This document shows positions 11,062-21,305 of a stretch of DNA of 64,000 bases, piece by piece. How positions within the stretch are numbered: position 1 is the stretch's first letter; each line of letters starts with the position of its first letter. The position numbers and the translations under genes were made by a program. The stretch is from NCBI RefSeq assembly GCF_029625315.1, contig NZ_CP121110.1, forward strand, positions 1,355,501 to 1,419,500. The letters are read 5' to 3'. The notes under the pieces were generated by a model. The model did not search any database. It was given only the letters and a program-made list of their open reading frames with translations, and was not told the DNA's origin. This stretch comes from Flavobacterium ginsengisoli. GTDB lineage: Bacteria; Bacteroidota; Bacteroidia; Flavobacteriales; Flavobacteriaceae.

Positions 11062-11144
11062 TGAATATTAATTGTGAATTGTTAATTGTAAATTATTAAT
11101 TCACAATACTCATTCATAATTAACAATTCATAATTAACAATTAT
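11062..11144. repeat. Palindromic AATTGTGAATTGTTAATT repeat
   Basis: The 89-base gap between sdhA and sdhB is almost filled by units of AATTGTGAATTGTTAATT and their complement AATTAACAATTCATAATT. It could form a hairpin in the sdhA-sdhB transcript. A shorter relative (TTGTGAATTATGAATTGTGAA) occurs at 22756-22780. Confidence 0.6.
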
Positions 11145-11146
11145 AT

Positions 11147-11893
11147 ATGAAACTTTATCTAAAAATATGGCGCCAGTTTAATTCTTCAACTAAAGGAGAG
11201 ATGACAGATTATGAAATTGATGGAGTATCTGAACATATGTCGTTTCTAGAAATGCTAGATCTTTTGAATGAATCGCTTATCCAGCAAGGTGAACGTGTTA
11301 TTGAATTTGATCACGACTGCCGTGAAGGAATCTGTGGGCAATGCGGTGTAATGATAAACGGACGCGCTCATGGTCCTTTAAAAAATACTACAACCTGTCA
11401 GCTTCATATGAGAAGTTTTAACGATGGAGATACTATTTATATCGAACCATTTCGTGCAAAAGCATTCCCTGTTCTACGTGATTTAAAAATTGACCGAAAA
11501 GCATTTGATTCTATCATTGCTTCGGGAGGTTTTATTGGCGCTGCTACGGGTCAGGCGCCAGAAGCAAACAGTATTCCAATTTCATACGAAACTGCAGAAG
11601 CCGCTTTTGATGCTGCTGCCTGTATTGGGTGCGGAGCTTGTGTCGCTTCGTGCAAAAATGCGAGCGCCGCTTTGTTTGTTGGTGCTAAAATAACGCACTT
11701 AGCGCTTTTGCCCCAAGGAAAATTAGAAGCCCAAACACGTGCAGTTTCGATGGTAAAACAAATGGATGAAGAAGGTTTTGGAGCTTGTTCTGATACGAGA
11801 GCCTGCGAAATCGAATGTCCGCAGGGAATTTCGGTGCTTTCAATTGCTAAAATGAATTTAGAATATATGAAGGCTTTGACTTTTAGGAAATAA
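11147..11893 (+). CDS. sdhB: Succinate dehydrogenase/fumarate reductase iron-sulfur subunit
   Basis: This 248-residue protein carries the [2Fe-2S] motif CREGICGQCG near residue 60 with its fourth Cys in TTCQLHM. It also has the ferredoxin-type CIGCGACVASCKN (about 160) and CSDTRACEIECPQG (about 206) that bind the [4Fe-4S] and [3Fe-4S] clusters. It passes electrons between the SdhA flavin and a quinone-binding membrane subunit. That subunit is absent here: the gene after SdhB is a convergent DapB-like reductase. The frame is intact and all cluster cysteines are present. Confidence 0.9.
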   Translation: MKLYLKIWRQFNSSTKGEMTDYEIDGVSEHMSFLEMLDLLNESLIQQGERVIEFDHDCREGICGQCGVMINGRAHGPLKNTTTCQLHMRSFNDGDTIYIEPFRAKAFPVLRDLKIDRKAFDSIIASGGFIGAATGQAPEANSIPISYETAEAAFDAAACIGCGACVASCKNASAALFVGAKITHLALLPQGKLEAQTRAVSMVKQMDEEGFGACSDTRACEIECPQGISVLSIAKMNLEYMKALTFRK

Positions 11894-11896
11894 GTT

Positions 11897-12103
11897 TTTT
11901 TTGCCACAAAGACGCAAAGACGCAAAGTTTTTCTTTTTTAAGTTTTAAAACTTTGCGTCTTTGCGAGATTAAAAAATACTTTAAATACATTGCGCTTATC
12001 CTTCGACTTCGCTCAGGAAGACAAATAGCGATTCAACTATTTTCAATAAAAAACTTTGCGAGATTAAAAAAACCTAGTGCCTTTGTGTCTTAGCGGCAAA
12101 AAA
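11897..12103. repeat. Composite nested palindromic repeat (TTTGCG family)
   Basis: Outer arms TTTTTTGCCACAAAGACGC and GTGTCTTAGCGGCAAAAA enclose inner arms CGCAAAGACGCAAAG and CTTTGCGTCTTTGCGAG. Inside these lies a third hairpin, CCTTCGACTTCGCTCAGG (about 12000-12017). The gap separates the convergent sdhB and DapB-like genes and probably ends both transcripts. Confidence 0.6.
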
Positions 12104-12108
12104 CAAAC

Positions 12109-12858
12109 TTAAACCGTAAAATAAGGTGTCAAGATATCTTCAAAATTATAAAGCCCTTTTTCTTTTCCTTTTAGATTTTCAGCTACAAAAATGACTCCGT
12201 TTCCGAAGGCTTCTCTCGAAATCGATTCATGTATTAAACGTACGGTTTGAAAAGGAAAACCAAAAATAACCTCGTGTTTACCAACTATTCCTCCTGCCCT
12301 AACAACGTTTATATTTTCTTTATCGACATCAAGTGCTTCAGCAATTTTTACTGCTGTTCCAGATGTTCCTTCTTTGGCTTTAAAATGCTCTTCGTTTACT
12401 TCAATATCAACCCAGGAGCAATTTTCTTTAAAAATTTCAGCCGCAAACAATAAATAGTTAACTCCCAACGTAATATTTGGTGACCAAAATACTGTTGTTT
12501 TATCTGATAGTTTCTTGAGTAATTTTAGTTCTTTTTCCTTGTAATGGGAAATTGCCGAAATAATTTTTACTTTATATTTTGTTGCTGTTTCTCCATAAGT
12601 ATAAATTCCTTCGTTAGAAGAAAAATCGATAATTACATCTACCGGATGTTTTTCTAATAATTCTTCAACAGAGGTATGAGAACTAGAATAGATTAATCCG
12701 GGTTCATCTGACTGGATTCCAAAAAACTCAGGAACCGATCTGTGTTCCAAAACATTGCTTTGTCTTAAAACCCATTCAAGGCTGAATTTTTTATTTTCTA
12801 ATAGTATTGAAGCTACTGATTTTCCAGTTTTTCCGAATCCGATTAATCCTATTTTCAT
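12109..12858 (-). CDS. Dihydrodipicolinate-reductase-like protein with altered active site
   Basis: This 249-residue protein starts at the second Met (MKIGLIGFGKTGKSVA); an earlier ATG at 12864 is possible. It has the Rossmann start of DapB, the DVIIDFSSNEGIYTY segment, SPNITLGVNYL, and the C-terminal-domain signature ending TSGTA. DapB reduces the lysine/peptidoglycan precursor made by DapA. In the canonical signature (HH-x-x-K-x-DAPSGTA) the first catalytic His is followed three residues after the second by a Lys. Here the segment reads EEHFKAKEGTSGTA, so the first His is Glu, the key Lys position is Ala, and Asp-Ala-Pro is changed. It is probably a paralogue with another substrate, or inactive in lysine synthesis. 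Confidence 0.7.
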   Translation of the reverse strand: MKIGLIGFGKTGKSVASILLENKKFSLEWVLRQSNVLEHRSVPEFFGIQSDEPGLIYSSSHTSVEELLEKHPVDVIIDFSSNEGIYTYGETATKYKVKIISAISHYKEKELKLLKKLSDKTTVFWSPNITLGVNYLLFAAEIFKENCSWVDIEVNEEHFKAKEGTSGTAVKIAEALDVDKENINVVRAGGIVGKHEVIFGFPFQTVRLIHESISREAFGNGVIFVAENLKGKEKGLYNFEDILTPYFTV

Positions 12859-12864
12859 AAGCAT

Positions 12865-13219
12865 TTATTTTTTTATGGGCGAAGCGTGCCCGGTTGAAAA
12901 TATTGATATTGTAAAGTGGCCAATATCAATCCTAATTTTAATTTTTTAAGGCGGTTTTAGAACCGCCTGTTCATAAAAATAGGGAAATCATAACAGAATA
13001 ACCAACAAAATCTTCATTTTATAACAATAAAAATAGTTATTAGTACGATTTCATTTGTTAATACAAGATCTAAGCGTCATATAATACTCTTAAACGTTCT
13101 TTTAAATTATTCTATTTAAAATGTTAAAAAATGACTTTAAAAAAAGATTTGATGATATACAAGTAAACATATTTTAACTAGATTTATGACCTGATATCCC
13201 CAAATTAATATCGTAAATA
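12865..13219. other. Gene-free gap with two hairpins
   Basis: No gene is seen. One hairpin has arms ATTGATATTG and CAATATCAAT (about 12902-12930). Another is GGCGG TTTTAGAA CCGCC (12950-12967), followed by a weak T-rich stretch. The rest is AT-rich sequence leading to the DUF1810 gene, without a clear TAnnTTTG element. Confidence 0.4.
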
Positions 13220-13651
13220 ATGGCTTACAATAACAATGGATTACTTCGTTTTCTTGATGCTCAAAACAAATTGTATTTAACAGCTCTGGACGAAATCAAA
13301 AATGGCAAAAAAGAATCTCCTTGGATGTGGTTTATTTTTCCTCAGATAAAAGGAATGGGTTCGAGTGATACTTCTAAATTTTACGAAATCAAAAATGCTG
13401 ATGAAGCAATTGCCTTTCTTGAGCATCCAATTCTAGGAAAACATCTTGTAGAAATTACCTCAGAACTTGTCAAAAAAGAAGAAAATGTTGCTGATATTTT
13501 CGAAAGTATTGATATAGAAAAACTTCAATCGTGTATGACTTTGTTTGCAAGTGTTCAAAACAGCGAACCAATTTTTCAGGAAGTCCTGCATAAATATTTC
13601 GATGGTTCATCTGATTTTCATACGCTGCGACTATTATATAGCAATCTTTAA
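13220..13651 (+). CDS. DUF1810-family protein
   Basis: This 143-residue soluble protein has the family hallmarks LxRFLDAQ at the start (LLRFLDAQNKLYLTALDEI), the segment SPWMWFIFPQIKGMG, and C-terminal DFHTLRLL. It contains no signal peptide or membrane helix and fits the usual family length. The biochemical role is not established. It stands alone: the neighbouring genes are on the other strand or unrelated. The frame is intact. Confidence 0.8.
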   Translation: MAYNNNGLLRFLDAQNKLYLTALDEIKNGKKESPWMWFIFPQIKGMGSSDTSKFYEIKNADEAIAFLEHPILGKHLVEITSELVKKEENVADIFESIDIEKLQSCMTLFASVQNSEPIFQEVLHKYFDGSSDFHTLRLLYSNL

Positions 13652-13854
13652 AATTTTAGAAATATAGAATTGACAAATAAGATAAATAAGTCTGTAAAGA
13701 CCTTTTTAACAAGGCTTTAGTGTCTTTCTTTTTGGATAAAACTCATTTTAAAAAACTTAACAAACTTTAATGTAAAATAAACTGCCATTTTACTATTTTT
13801 GGCCAAATTTTTAGAAAAATCTCAACAAAACAATATTTGCACAAATTAAAATTA

Positions 13855-14472
13855 ATGAAAAAACTACTTTTTATAAGCATTTTATTAGTCCTTGCAATTT
13901 ATGTATTCAGAGAAACGGTTTATAAACCTTATCTATGGAAAGAAGCTATGGAAACTCCAGAGCATAAACTAAAACTAGGAAGTTTTGTTTTTAGCAAACA
14001 AAGAGATGAAAATGGAAATAGTGGAACAGCAAAAAAATATTTTGTTTTTAAAGTCACCGAAATAAATGGCGATTATGTACGTTTTTCGATAGTTCGCAAA
14101 TTATCTGAAAAAGGAACTAACAAATCTTCTGATTTTTCAATGCCAAGGGAGACTTATAGAAGTTTTAAACGCAATATCAAAAAAGTTACGGTAACAGGAA
14201 TTTTACGTGAAGATTTAAATAAGGAAGGTGGACATACTGCAAACGATTATCTTTTAAAAAAATATCCTTCGTTAAAAAAATCGCTTTACTATTACGAGGA
14301 GATTCCTAAAACGGAAGAAAATATTAATGAACCTAAAGAATATTTTAATCTCGTTTATTCAAAAGAAAAAATCATCGAGAAGAGAAAACTCATTCCGTAC
14401 ATTGTCTCAGACAATAATATTCCTGAACTAGCAAGGCATTTATCTCAAAGAGTATGTGTAATTCTAAATTAA
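13855..14472 (+). CDS. Membrane-anchored or secreted protein of unknown function
   Basis: The start is taken as ATG 13855 (MKKLLFISILLVLAIYVF); an upstream TTG at 13837 would add six residues. The 205-residue protein has one N-terminal hydrophobic segment followed by a polar, lysine-rich domain with no family I recognise. YFVFKVTEINGDYVRFSIV in the middle suggests a small beta-rich fold. A strong terminator follows directly, so it ends its own transcript. No function can be given. Confidence 0.6.
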   Translation: MKKLLFISILLVLAIYVFRETVYKPYLWKEAMETPEHKLKLGSFVFSKQRDENGNSGTAKKYFVFKVTEINGDYVRFSIVRKLSEKGTNKSSDFSMPRETYRSFKRNIKKVTVTGILREDLNKEGGHTANDYLLKKYPSLKKSLYYYEEIPKTEENINEPKEYFNLVYSKEKIIEKRKLIPYIVSDNNIPELARHLSQRVCVILN

Positions 14473-14478
14473 ACTAAG

Positions 14479-14513
14479 AACTCCCAATCGTTATAATTGG
14501 GAGTTTTTTTTTT
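14479..14513 (+). terminator. Rho-independent terminator
   Basis: The perfect ten-base stem AACTCCCAAT / ATTGGGAGTT has a seven-base loop and is followed by a run of T. It lies seven bases after the hypothetical gene's stop. Confidence 0.85.
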
Positions 14514-14617
14514 GAAAGTTTTCATCAAAAAGAATCTCTTTCTAAACCTATTCTGAATAATTTTTCTAGAAACGACTAATAATTTTATTTTATTTAGAAT
14601 TAATATAAATAAACTTT

Positions 14618-14625
14618 TATATTTG
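14618..14625 (+). promoter_or_regulatory. Candidate -7 element for the ECF sigma gene
   Basis: TATATTTG fits the Bacteroidetes -7 consensus TAnnTTTG and lies about 74 bases upstream of the sigma-factor start. The matching -33 element is weak, so the call is tentative. Confidence 0.45.
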
Positions 14626-14698
14626 CTGCTTTCTGAGCAAAATTGAGTAATTCTTTAAACTTACCCTCTATTGCTTTTTTCAAAGTAAATTTCATTTA

Positions 14699-15298
14699 AT
14701 GAACAATAATGCCCGTTTCGAATTAGATCTTTTTCTTTCCTTTAAGGAAGGCGACGAAACTGCATTTAAGTTTTTTTACGACAAATATTTTAGAAGAATC
14801 CAGTCTTTCAGCATTCAGTTTATTTATGATCAAGACGAAGCTGAAAATCTTGCTCAGGAAGCCTTACTACATCTATGGCAAAATAAAGAAAACGTAGAAT
14901 CTGTTAACGGAATTCAAGCTTTCTTATTTACTTATGCCAAATCAAAATGCTTGAATTTAATTCGTCATAATAAAGTGAAGGATAAATTCAAAAATGACCT
15001 CTTAAACCACAAAGAAAGAGAATTGGATATCGAAGTTTTAAATTCGATTCAGTTCGACACTTTAGAATTAACCGAATTAGAACGAATAATTCAGGAATCT
15101 ATCAGCGAATTGCCTCCTAAAACTCGAGAAGTTTTCATCAAAAAACGTTTCGAGAATAAAAAAAATGCAGAAATCGCCGAAGAGTTGGGAGTTTCTTTAA
15201 AAGCTGTTGAAGCCCATATGACAAAGGCTTTAAAGATTTTAAAAACCAAATTATCTGATTATTTGTTCTTGATTTTTATCCTTATTTATAATAATTAA
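14699..15298 (+). CDS. FecI-like ECF RNA polymerase sigma factor
   Basis: This 199-residue protein has sigma region 2 (about residues 10-85: ETAFKFFYDKYFRRIQSF, DQDEAENLAQEALLHLWQ) and region 4 (about 135-190: LPPKTREVFIKKRFENKKNA, then IAEELGVSLKAVEAHMTKAL). It is the Bacteroidetes ECF type that partners a FecR anti-sigma factor, which follows 67 bases later, and directs transcription of the adjacent SusC/SusD genes when the outer-membrane receptor binds its ligand. The last dozen residues are hydrophobic. The frame is intact. Confidence 0.9.
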   Translation: MNNNARFELDLFLSFKEGDETAFKFFYDKYFRRIQSFSIQFIYDQDEAENLAQEALLHLWQNKENVESVNGIQAFLFTYAKSKCLNLIRHNKVKDKFKNDLLNHKERELDIEVLNSIQFDTLELTELERIIQESISELPPKTREVFIKKRFENKKNAEIAEELGVSLKAVEAHMTKALKILKTKLSDYLFLIFILIYNN

Positions 15299-15365
15299 GA
15301 ATAAAAGGTAGGGTATTTTAATTCTGAGGTGTACTTATAATGGCGAGAAGTTTTAAAAAGCATAT

Positions 15366-16469
15366 ATGACATCGGAAATAATAAATAAATACCTTTCTAA
15401 CGAAGCTTCAGAACAAGAAGTTCAGGCACTTTTTGATTGGATTGAAGCATCTGAAGAAAACAAACAGCAATTTTTAAAGACTAAGAAAATTTGGGCATTA
15501 AGCACACTTTCTTCCAATTTAACAATTGAAACTATTCCGGTCATTCAAATGAAACCGAAAAACAAAATCAGACAGTATTTACAATATCTCGCAGTATTTT
15601 TAGTATTTCTAGGTTTGGGTACGACTATTTATTTATTTAATGGTCAGCCAGAAACTCCAAAAGAAATTGTTCTAGAATTGGGCGACGGCCGTCTGGAATA
15701 TTTCTCAGGAAAAAACCAGACTACTCTTTTAAATGACAAAGGCGATTTGATTGCCAAAAAATTTCCGACCGAGATTGTTTACTTTGGCAAAGTTCAGGAT
15801 CATAAAGTAATTTATAATACGCTTTCAATTCCGTACGGAAAACGTTTCAAACTTAAACTTTCAGATGGTACCGTTGTGAGTTTAAATTCTGGAACAACTT
15901 TACGCTATCCGGAGCAATTTGGCTTAAACGGAAATAGAAATGTTTACTTAACTGGTGAAGCATTTTTTGAAGTTGCCAAAGACAAAATGCATCCGTTCAT
16001 TGTTCATGCAAATCAGGCAGACATCGAAGTTCTCGGGACAACATTTAATGTGAGCGCTTATCCTGAAAACCCTACAGTTAATAGTACATTAATTGAAGGA
16101 AGCATTCGAATGTCTGAAGCTGTTAATCCTTCTAATGCTATTTTGCTAGAGCCAAACCAAATGGCTACATGGCAAAATAATTCTAAAAAATTGGTCTTAA
16201 AAGAAGTCGATCCATCCTTTTACGCTGCCTGGACAAAAGGCGAACTTGCTTTTAAAGACACTCCATTTTCTACAATCGCTAAAATTATTCAGCGTACTTA
16301 TGATGTTGAAATTATCAACGAAAATTCTGATTTGGCCAAACAGAATTTTACGGGTACGATTAAAATCAGCGAATCTAGTGTCGAGAACATTTTAGACCTG
16401 CTAAAACGTGACACGCCTTTTAATTATTCTATTCAACAAAAAACCATTACAATCACCAATCCGCGATAA
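15366..16469 (+). CDS. FecR-like anti-sigma factor
   Basis: This 367-residue protein has a short cytoplasmic N-terminus (TSEIINKYLSNEASEQEVQ) that would hold the sigma factor. One membrane helix follows at about residues 76-95 (LQYLAVFLVFLGLGTTIYLF), then a periplasmic FecR domain (KLKLSDGTVVSLNSGTTLRY, VYLTGEAFFEVAKD, IEVLGTTFNVSAY). It ends in a DUF4974-type domain (GELAFKDTPFSTIAKIIQRT). It passes the signal from the STN domain of the next gene's receptor to the sigma factor. Only ten bases separate it from that gene. Confidence 0.9.
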   Translation: MTSEIINKYLSNEASEQEVQALFDWIEASEENKQQFLKTKKIWALSTLSSNLTIETIPVIQMKPKNKIRQYLQYLAVFLVFLGLGTTIYLFNGQPETPKEIVLELGDGRLEYFSGKNQTTLLNDKGDLIAKKFPTEIVYFGKVQDHKVIYNTLSIPYGKRFKLKLSDGTVVSLNSGTTLRYPEQFGLNGNRNVYLTGEAFFEVAKDKMHPFIVHANQADIEVLGTTFNVSAYPENPTVNSTLIEGSIRMSEAVNPSNAILLEPNQMATWQNNSKKLVLKEVDPSFYAAWTKGELAFKDTPFSTIAKIIQRTYDVEIINENSDLAKQNFTGTIKISESSVENILDLLKRDTPFNYSIQQKTITITNPR

Positions 16470-16479
16470 ATAAACAAAC

Positions 16480-19400
16480 ATGACATTTACGATACAACCC
16501 GTTTTAAGAAAAATTCTGTTTTTCTTAGCTATTCTCATATCTGGATTTAAAGGATTTTCTCAGAATAAACTCATCAATATTCACGTAAAAAACAAACCTA
16601 TAAGCCTAATTATCAAATCTATTGAGGAACAAAGTGATTTTAGAATCATTTATAATGCAAAAAAAATAGACACCGAGCAGCTGGCTGATTTAGATGTTAA
16701 TGATGCTACTTTGGAAGTTGCTTTAAAGAAACTACTTAAAGGCACAGATATCTCGTACTACATTCAGAAAAAGCAAGTTTTATTAACCAACGCTGCTCCT
16801 GTTGACAGATCTAAATCTGCTGTTCAGGAAACAGAACGCATTATTAAAGGAACGGTTTACAGCGCAAAAGACAGACAGCCTCTTCCTGGTGCCACTATTC
16901 GTGTAAACGGAACTGGAATGGGCGCAATAACTGATGCAAACGGAAAATTTGCTTATGAACTAAAAGGCGATAACATTAAAGAACAAATTCTTGAAGTTGC
17001 TTATTTAGGAATGGAATCGCAATCGCAAATTGCTGGCTACAAAAAAGAATTTGTCTTTTATCTTCAAGAAGTTACAGACGAATTGGAGCAAGTTATTATT
17101 ACTTCTTCATACGGAACTACTAAATTAAAAGAAGAAATTGTTGGAAGCATTTCGACTTTGCAAGCCAAAGATATTGCGGTGGAGCAAGCTTCTGAAAGTT
17201 TTGACAAAATGATCACGGGACAAATCGCTGGAGTTATGGTAGAAAACACTTCTGGTATTGGCGGTCCTGTAAAAATTAATATTCGTGGTCAGGGTACATT
17301 ATCTTCTTTAAGCGGAGCAATTTCTGGAACTTCATCGCAACCGCTTATTATTGTTGATGGTGTTGTAATGAGCGAAGAATATGCTATTGATAGCGACTTG
17401 TTTAACGGAAGCGGCGATTTTTCAGAAAACCTAGCTAATCCTTTAATGAAAATTGCTCCAGAAAATATCGAAACCATATCTGTTCTAAAAGATGCCGCTG
17501 CTGTAGGTATTTATGGTGCCGATGGAGCAAACGGAGTCATTTTAATTACAACTAAAAAGGGTAAAAAAGGAAAAACACAATTTGGCTTTTCAAATCAGCT
17601 TGGAGTTTCTTCTGCCGTTAATCAAATTAAATACTTAAACGGAGAACAATATACTGAACTGCGAAATGAATATATGAAAAATACCACTCCTGGTTATGTT
17701 CCTGTTTCTTATAACGGAATAAATACAGATTGGTTTAATATATTAAATAGATCAGGTATTTATAACAAATACAATTTTAATGTTTCGGGTTCGACATCTA
17801 AATTTTCATACCGCACTAATGTTAGTTATACAAAAATCGATGAACCGCAAATTGGAAACGAAACAAAACAATTAAACGCAGGAATTAATTTAGGTTACAG
17901 CTCTGGTAAATGGGATATTAATTTAATGCTTAATCCTAGTTTTGTACAAAAAGATGCACCAAATATCTTTTATAATTTCGCTTATCTTCCTACTCTCGCA
18001 GTTTATAATGCCGATGGTTCTTATGCTGATTTGGGTGTAAGCGGCGCAACCAGAGGAAATCCTCTAGCTGCTATTGAGCAAAATAAAAACGAAGCGCAAA
18101 CTTTTGGTCTCTTAGGAAGCTTCAATGTATCTTATAAACTTAATGACAACATTAAATTTTCTACTCTTTTTGGTATGGATTATACTGATAAAGACCAAGA
18201 TCGCTACTTTTCTGCGACAAATGAAAGTGGACAGTTTAACGGAACTTTTGTTTTGGATAAAATTACCTACCCAGCTTGGGGACGACGTGTTATAAATCAG
18301 CGAAATTCTACTAAATGGAACTGGCAAGGACAAGCTTTATTTAATAAAAAATTAAACGAAAGCAATGAAATTGATGGTGTAGTTGGTTTTGAACTTGCAG
18401 AAGATAAAGCTGATTTTAATTTCAAATCTGGAGTAGGTTTCTTAAATCCTGAACAGATTCATAATGTTACAGATGCCATAAGAGATGACAATCCAGATAC
18501 ACCAGCAGACGAATCTAAAGGCGGTCAAACTTACAAAAGCGAAATTAGCTATAACTCTAGAGTTTCTTTATTCTCTCAGATAAATTATAACTACAAAAAA
18601 CGTTATTTTTTATTGGCCAATTACCGTCGCGACCAGAGTTCTGTCTTTGGAGATGATACTGATGTGGCTCATAATGGAGGTTTTGGTGCTGGATGGATTA
18701 TTAGCAATGAAAATTTTCTAAAATCTAACTCTTGGATTGATTTTTTTAAATTAAAAGCCAGCTACGGTACAACCGGAAACTCTAAAATTGGTTCGTATAG
18801 ATCTAAAGGTCTTTATAATATAAGCCAAAACGAATACAATGGTTCTATTGGAGCAACTACTGGAGCTTCGCCAAATGGCAAATTAAGCTGGGAAAAAAAC
18901 ACAAAATTCAATGCAGGATTTGATTTTAATGTTTTTAAAAGAGTAGAATTAACATTAGAATATTATTATGATGATAAAAGCAATTTAATTGTTGCGAGAG
19001 ACATTCCTACAGAAAACGGTTATAATTCTATTCAATTAAATGCTCGCTAGTATGTACAATAAAGGTTTTGAACTTACTACAAGAATTAAATGGATAAAAA
19101 GCAACGCTTTTAGATGGACAACGGCATTTAATATTTCTACAATAAGTAATAAAGTAACTCATTTAAAAAGTTTAGGAAGCGATTATTCTCAGGCCAATAT
19201 TGCAATGGCACAGAAGGTAGGTTACAGCACAACAACATTATGGGGAATTAAATGGGCCGGCGTAGATCCTGCAACAGGTAGAGATCTTGTCGAAAAAAAC
19301 GGTAAAATTTACGATGCTAAAACCTACGGCGAACTATATACCGTTGCAGACTGGGAACCTATTGGAGACAAAACAGCAGATGCTTATGGAGGTTTTTATA

Positions 19401-19840
19401 ACACTTTTACTTTCTATAACAATCTTACTTTATCTGTTAGAGGTGATTATCAAATTGGTGGTGATTTACTAGCTTCAAGCATTCTTATCGATCAATATAA
19501 TGTAACAACAAACAGAAATCTTTCTGTAAATGCTTACGATTATTGGAGAAACCCTGGAGATAATGTTTCGCAGTCAGCTGTAACCCTTTCGCCTATTCTT
19601 CCCAATTTAAGCAAGTATGTTTATGATGCTACATATATCAGAATCAGCAATATTAATTTAAGTTATAATGTACCGCTAAAAAATACTTTTCTAGATGCTC
19701 TTTCTGTTTTTGCAGATGCTACAAATGTGGCGTATTGGTACAAAGAAAAGAGCCCAAAAGGAATGAACGGAGTACGTGAGTACAATTATATTTATCCGCA
19801 AGCTAGAACAATTTCGCTAGGAGTTAATGCTAAATTTTAA
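16480..19840 (+). CDS. SusC/RagA-type TonB-dependent receptor with STN domain, frame broken at 19045
   Basis: Two frames join into a 1119-residue receptor when the extra C at 19045 is removed (GCTCGCTAG to GCTGCTAG, GCAGC on the opposite strand), restoring SIQLNAASMYNKGFE. Order: signal peptide, STN signalling domain (about 35-98), carboxypeptidase-D-like repeat (about 125-205), plug with the SusC signature (FDKMITGQIAGVMVENTSG, IRGQGTLSS, QPLIIVDGVV, AAAVGIYGADGANGVILITT), then the barrel ending in SLGVNAKF. The STN domain shows it signals to the FecR protein just upstream. It forms the import channel under the SusD lid encoded next. The imported substrate is unknown. Confidence 0.9.
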
Positions 19841-19844
19841 GAAA

Positions 19845-21305
19845 ATGAAATATTCAAAATACCTCTCTATATTTTTTCTAATGCTTTCATTACAAAGCTG
19901 TAGTGACTTTTTAGAACAGGAACCAGGAACACAAACATCTATAGATGAACTTTTAAAAAACAAAACAGGAGTTTTACAGGCTCTTACAGGCCTTTACTCT
20001 GAAGTTGACGGTAATGTGCGTCCAGAAATATATTCTGTATATGCTGATTTGCAAGGTGGCAATATAAAATTTACGCCTATTGCAACAGGAAGTCTTAAGG
20101 GACAAATCACCACACCATCATTAATTGAACAAGCCTATTCTTTTAATGATGTGGCAATTAGTAGTAATTATAAATCATTTTATGATAGCAGTTACGATAT
20201 AATAAATCAAGCTAATTTAATTTTAGAATATACTCCTGATTTAACAGATGCTACTATTGAAGAGAAAAATCAAATACAAGCGCAGGCGTTGGCAATAAGA
20301 GCTTACACACATTTTCTTTTATCTCTTGTTTATGGTCAGGATTACAAATATACTGCCGATGCATCGCATTTAGGGGTTGTTTATAGCACCGAATCTATTA
20401 AATCTGGCATACAATACCCGATAAGAAAAACTATGGCAGAAACTTACGATTTAATTATTGCCGATTTAAAAAATGCCATCGATAATTATTCAGGTACTAC
20501 GGTGCTTGCTGGTCCAGAATATTCTTTTTTTAACCAAAAAAATACAAAAGCATTATTGGCAAGAGTTTATCTTCAAAAAGGAGATTGGGCAAATGCTTAT
20601 GAAGTTGCAAATGATGTCATTACCAATTCTGGCGTTGTTTTAACCAGCAAAGAAAGCTTAATTTCAGAATGGGTAAAACCAGATCTTCCAATATCAGAAA
20701 TTCTGCTTGAATTTACACCTAGAAAAGATGGCGAAGGAAATGTTTCATCATCTATGTCTCAAACTTTCGGTTATACTACAGATGTAAGCTTTCAAAAATA
20801 CGGCGCTTCAAACGATTTGATTGATCTATACGAAAACACTGACTTAAGAAAACAATTGTTTCTTGTTAAACCGCTTTTTACTCTTGTAAATGGTGTACAA
20901 ACTTATGTTGACTACAGTTTTACAAGAAAATATCAGGATAATGCCGGTTATGTGGCTTTCAGACTTAGCGAAATGTACTTAATTCGTGCCGAAGCCGCAC
21001 TTGAAACCAACAGAGCCGATTTAGCAATGGCCGATATTAATATCATTCGTGCTCGTGCCAATGCATCATTACTAACCAATACAGCTAATCTTAAAGAAAA
21101 CATCTTTTTAGAAAGAAGAAAAGAACTCTGTTTTGAAGGCTTTTTATTCTTTGATATTGCCAGAATGCATAAAGATGTTTCAAGAAATGACGGTTGTATG
21201 GCAACTGTTTGCAGTTTGACTTATCCGTCTTTAAAATTTGTATTGCCAATACCAACATTCAACACTAATCTTAACCCAAACTTGCGACAAAATGACTCGT
21301 ATTAA
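19845..21305 (+). CDS. SusD/RagB-type surface lipoprotein
   Basis: The start is taken as ATG 19845, four bases after the SusC stop. The 486-residue protein has a lipoprotein signal with lipobox LQSC (MLSLQSCSDFLEQEPG) and the SusD pattern of TPR-like helices. Landmarks are QIQAQALAIRAYTHFLLSLVYG, KALLARVYLQKGDWANAYEVAND, and the C-terminal LSEMYLIRAEAAL and FLERRKELCFEGF. SusD proteins form the substrate-binding lid of SusC. The stop overlaps the next gene's start by 14 bases, indicating one transcript. Confidence 0.9.
   Translation: MKYSKYLSIFFLMLSLQSCSDFLEQEPGTQTSIDELLKNKTGVLQALTGLYSEVDGNVRPEIYSVYADLQGGNIKFTPIATGSLKGQITTPSLIEQAYSFNDVAISSNYKSFYDSSYDIINQANLILEYTPDLTDATIEEKNQIQAQALAIRAYTHFLLSLVYGQDYKYTADASHLGVVYSTESIKSGIQYPIRKTMAETYDLIIADLKNAIDNYSGTTVLAGPEYSFFNQKNTKALLARVYLQKGDWANAYEVANDVITNSGVVLTSKESLISEWVKPDLPISEILLEFTPRKDGEGNVSSSMSQTFGYTTDVSFQKYGASNDLIDLYENTDLRKQLFLVKPLFTLVNGVQTYVDYSFTRKYQDNAGYVAFRLSEMYLIRAEAALETNRADLAMADINIIRARANASLLTNTANLKENIFLERRKELCFEGFLFFDIARMHKDVSRNDGCMATVCSLTYPSLKFVLPIPTFNTNLNPNLRQNDSY

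Noticed and set aside
12755..12949. Small plus-strand frame ending in a hydrophobic stretch
   Set aside because: It is mostly antisense to the DapB-like gene and has no ribosome-binding context or family.
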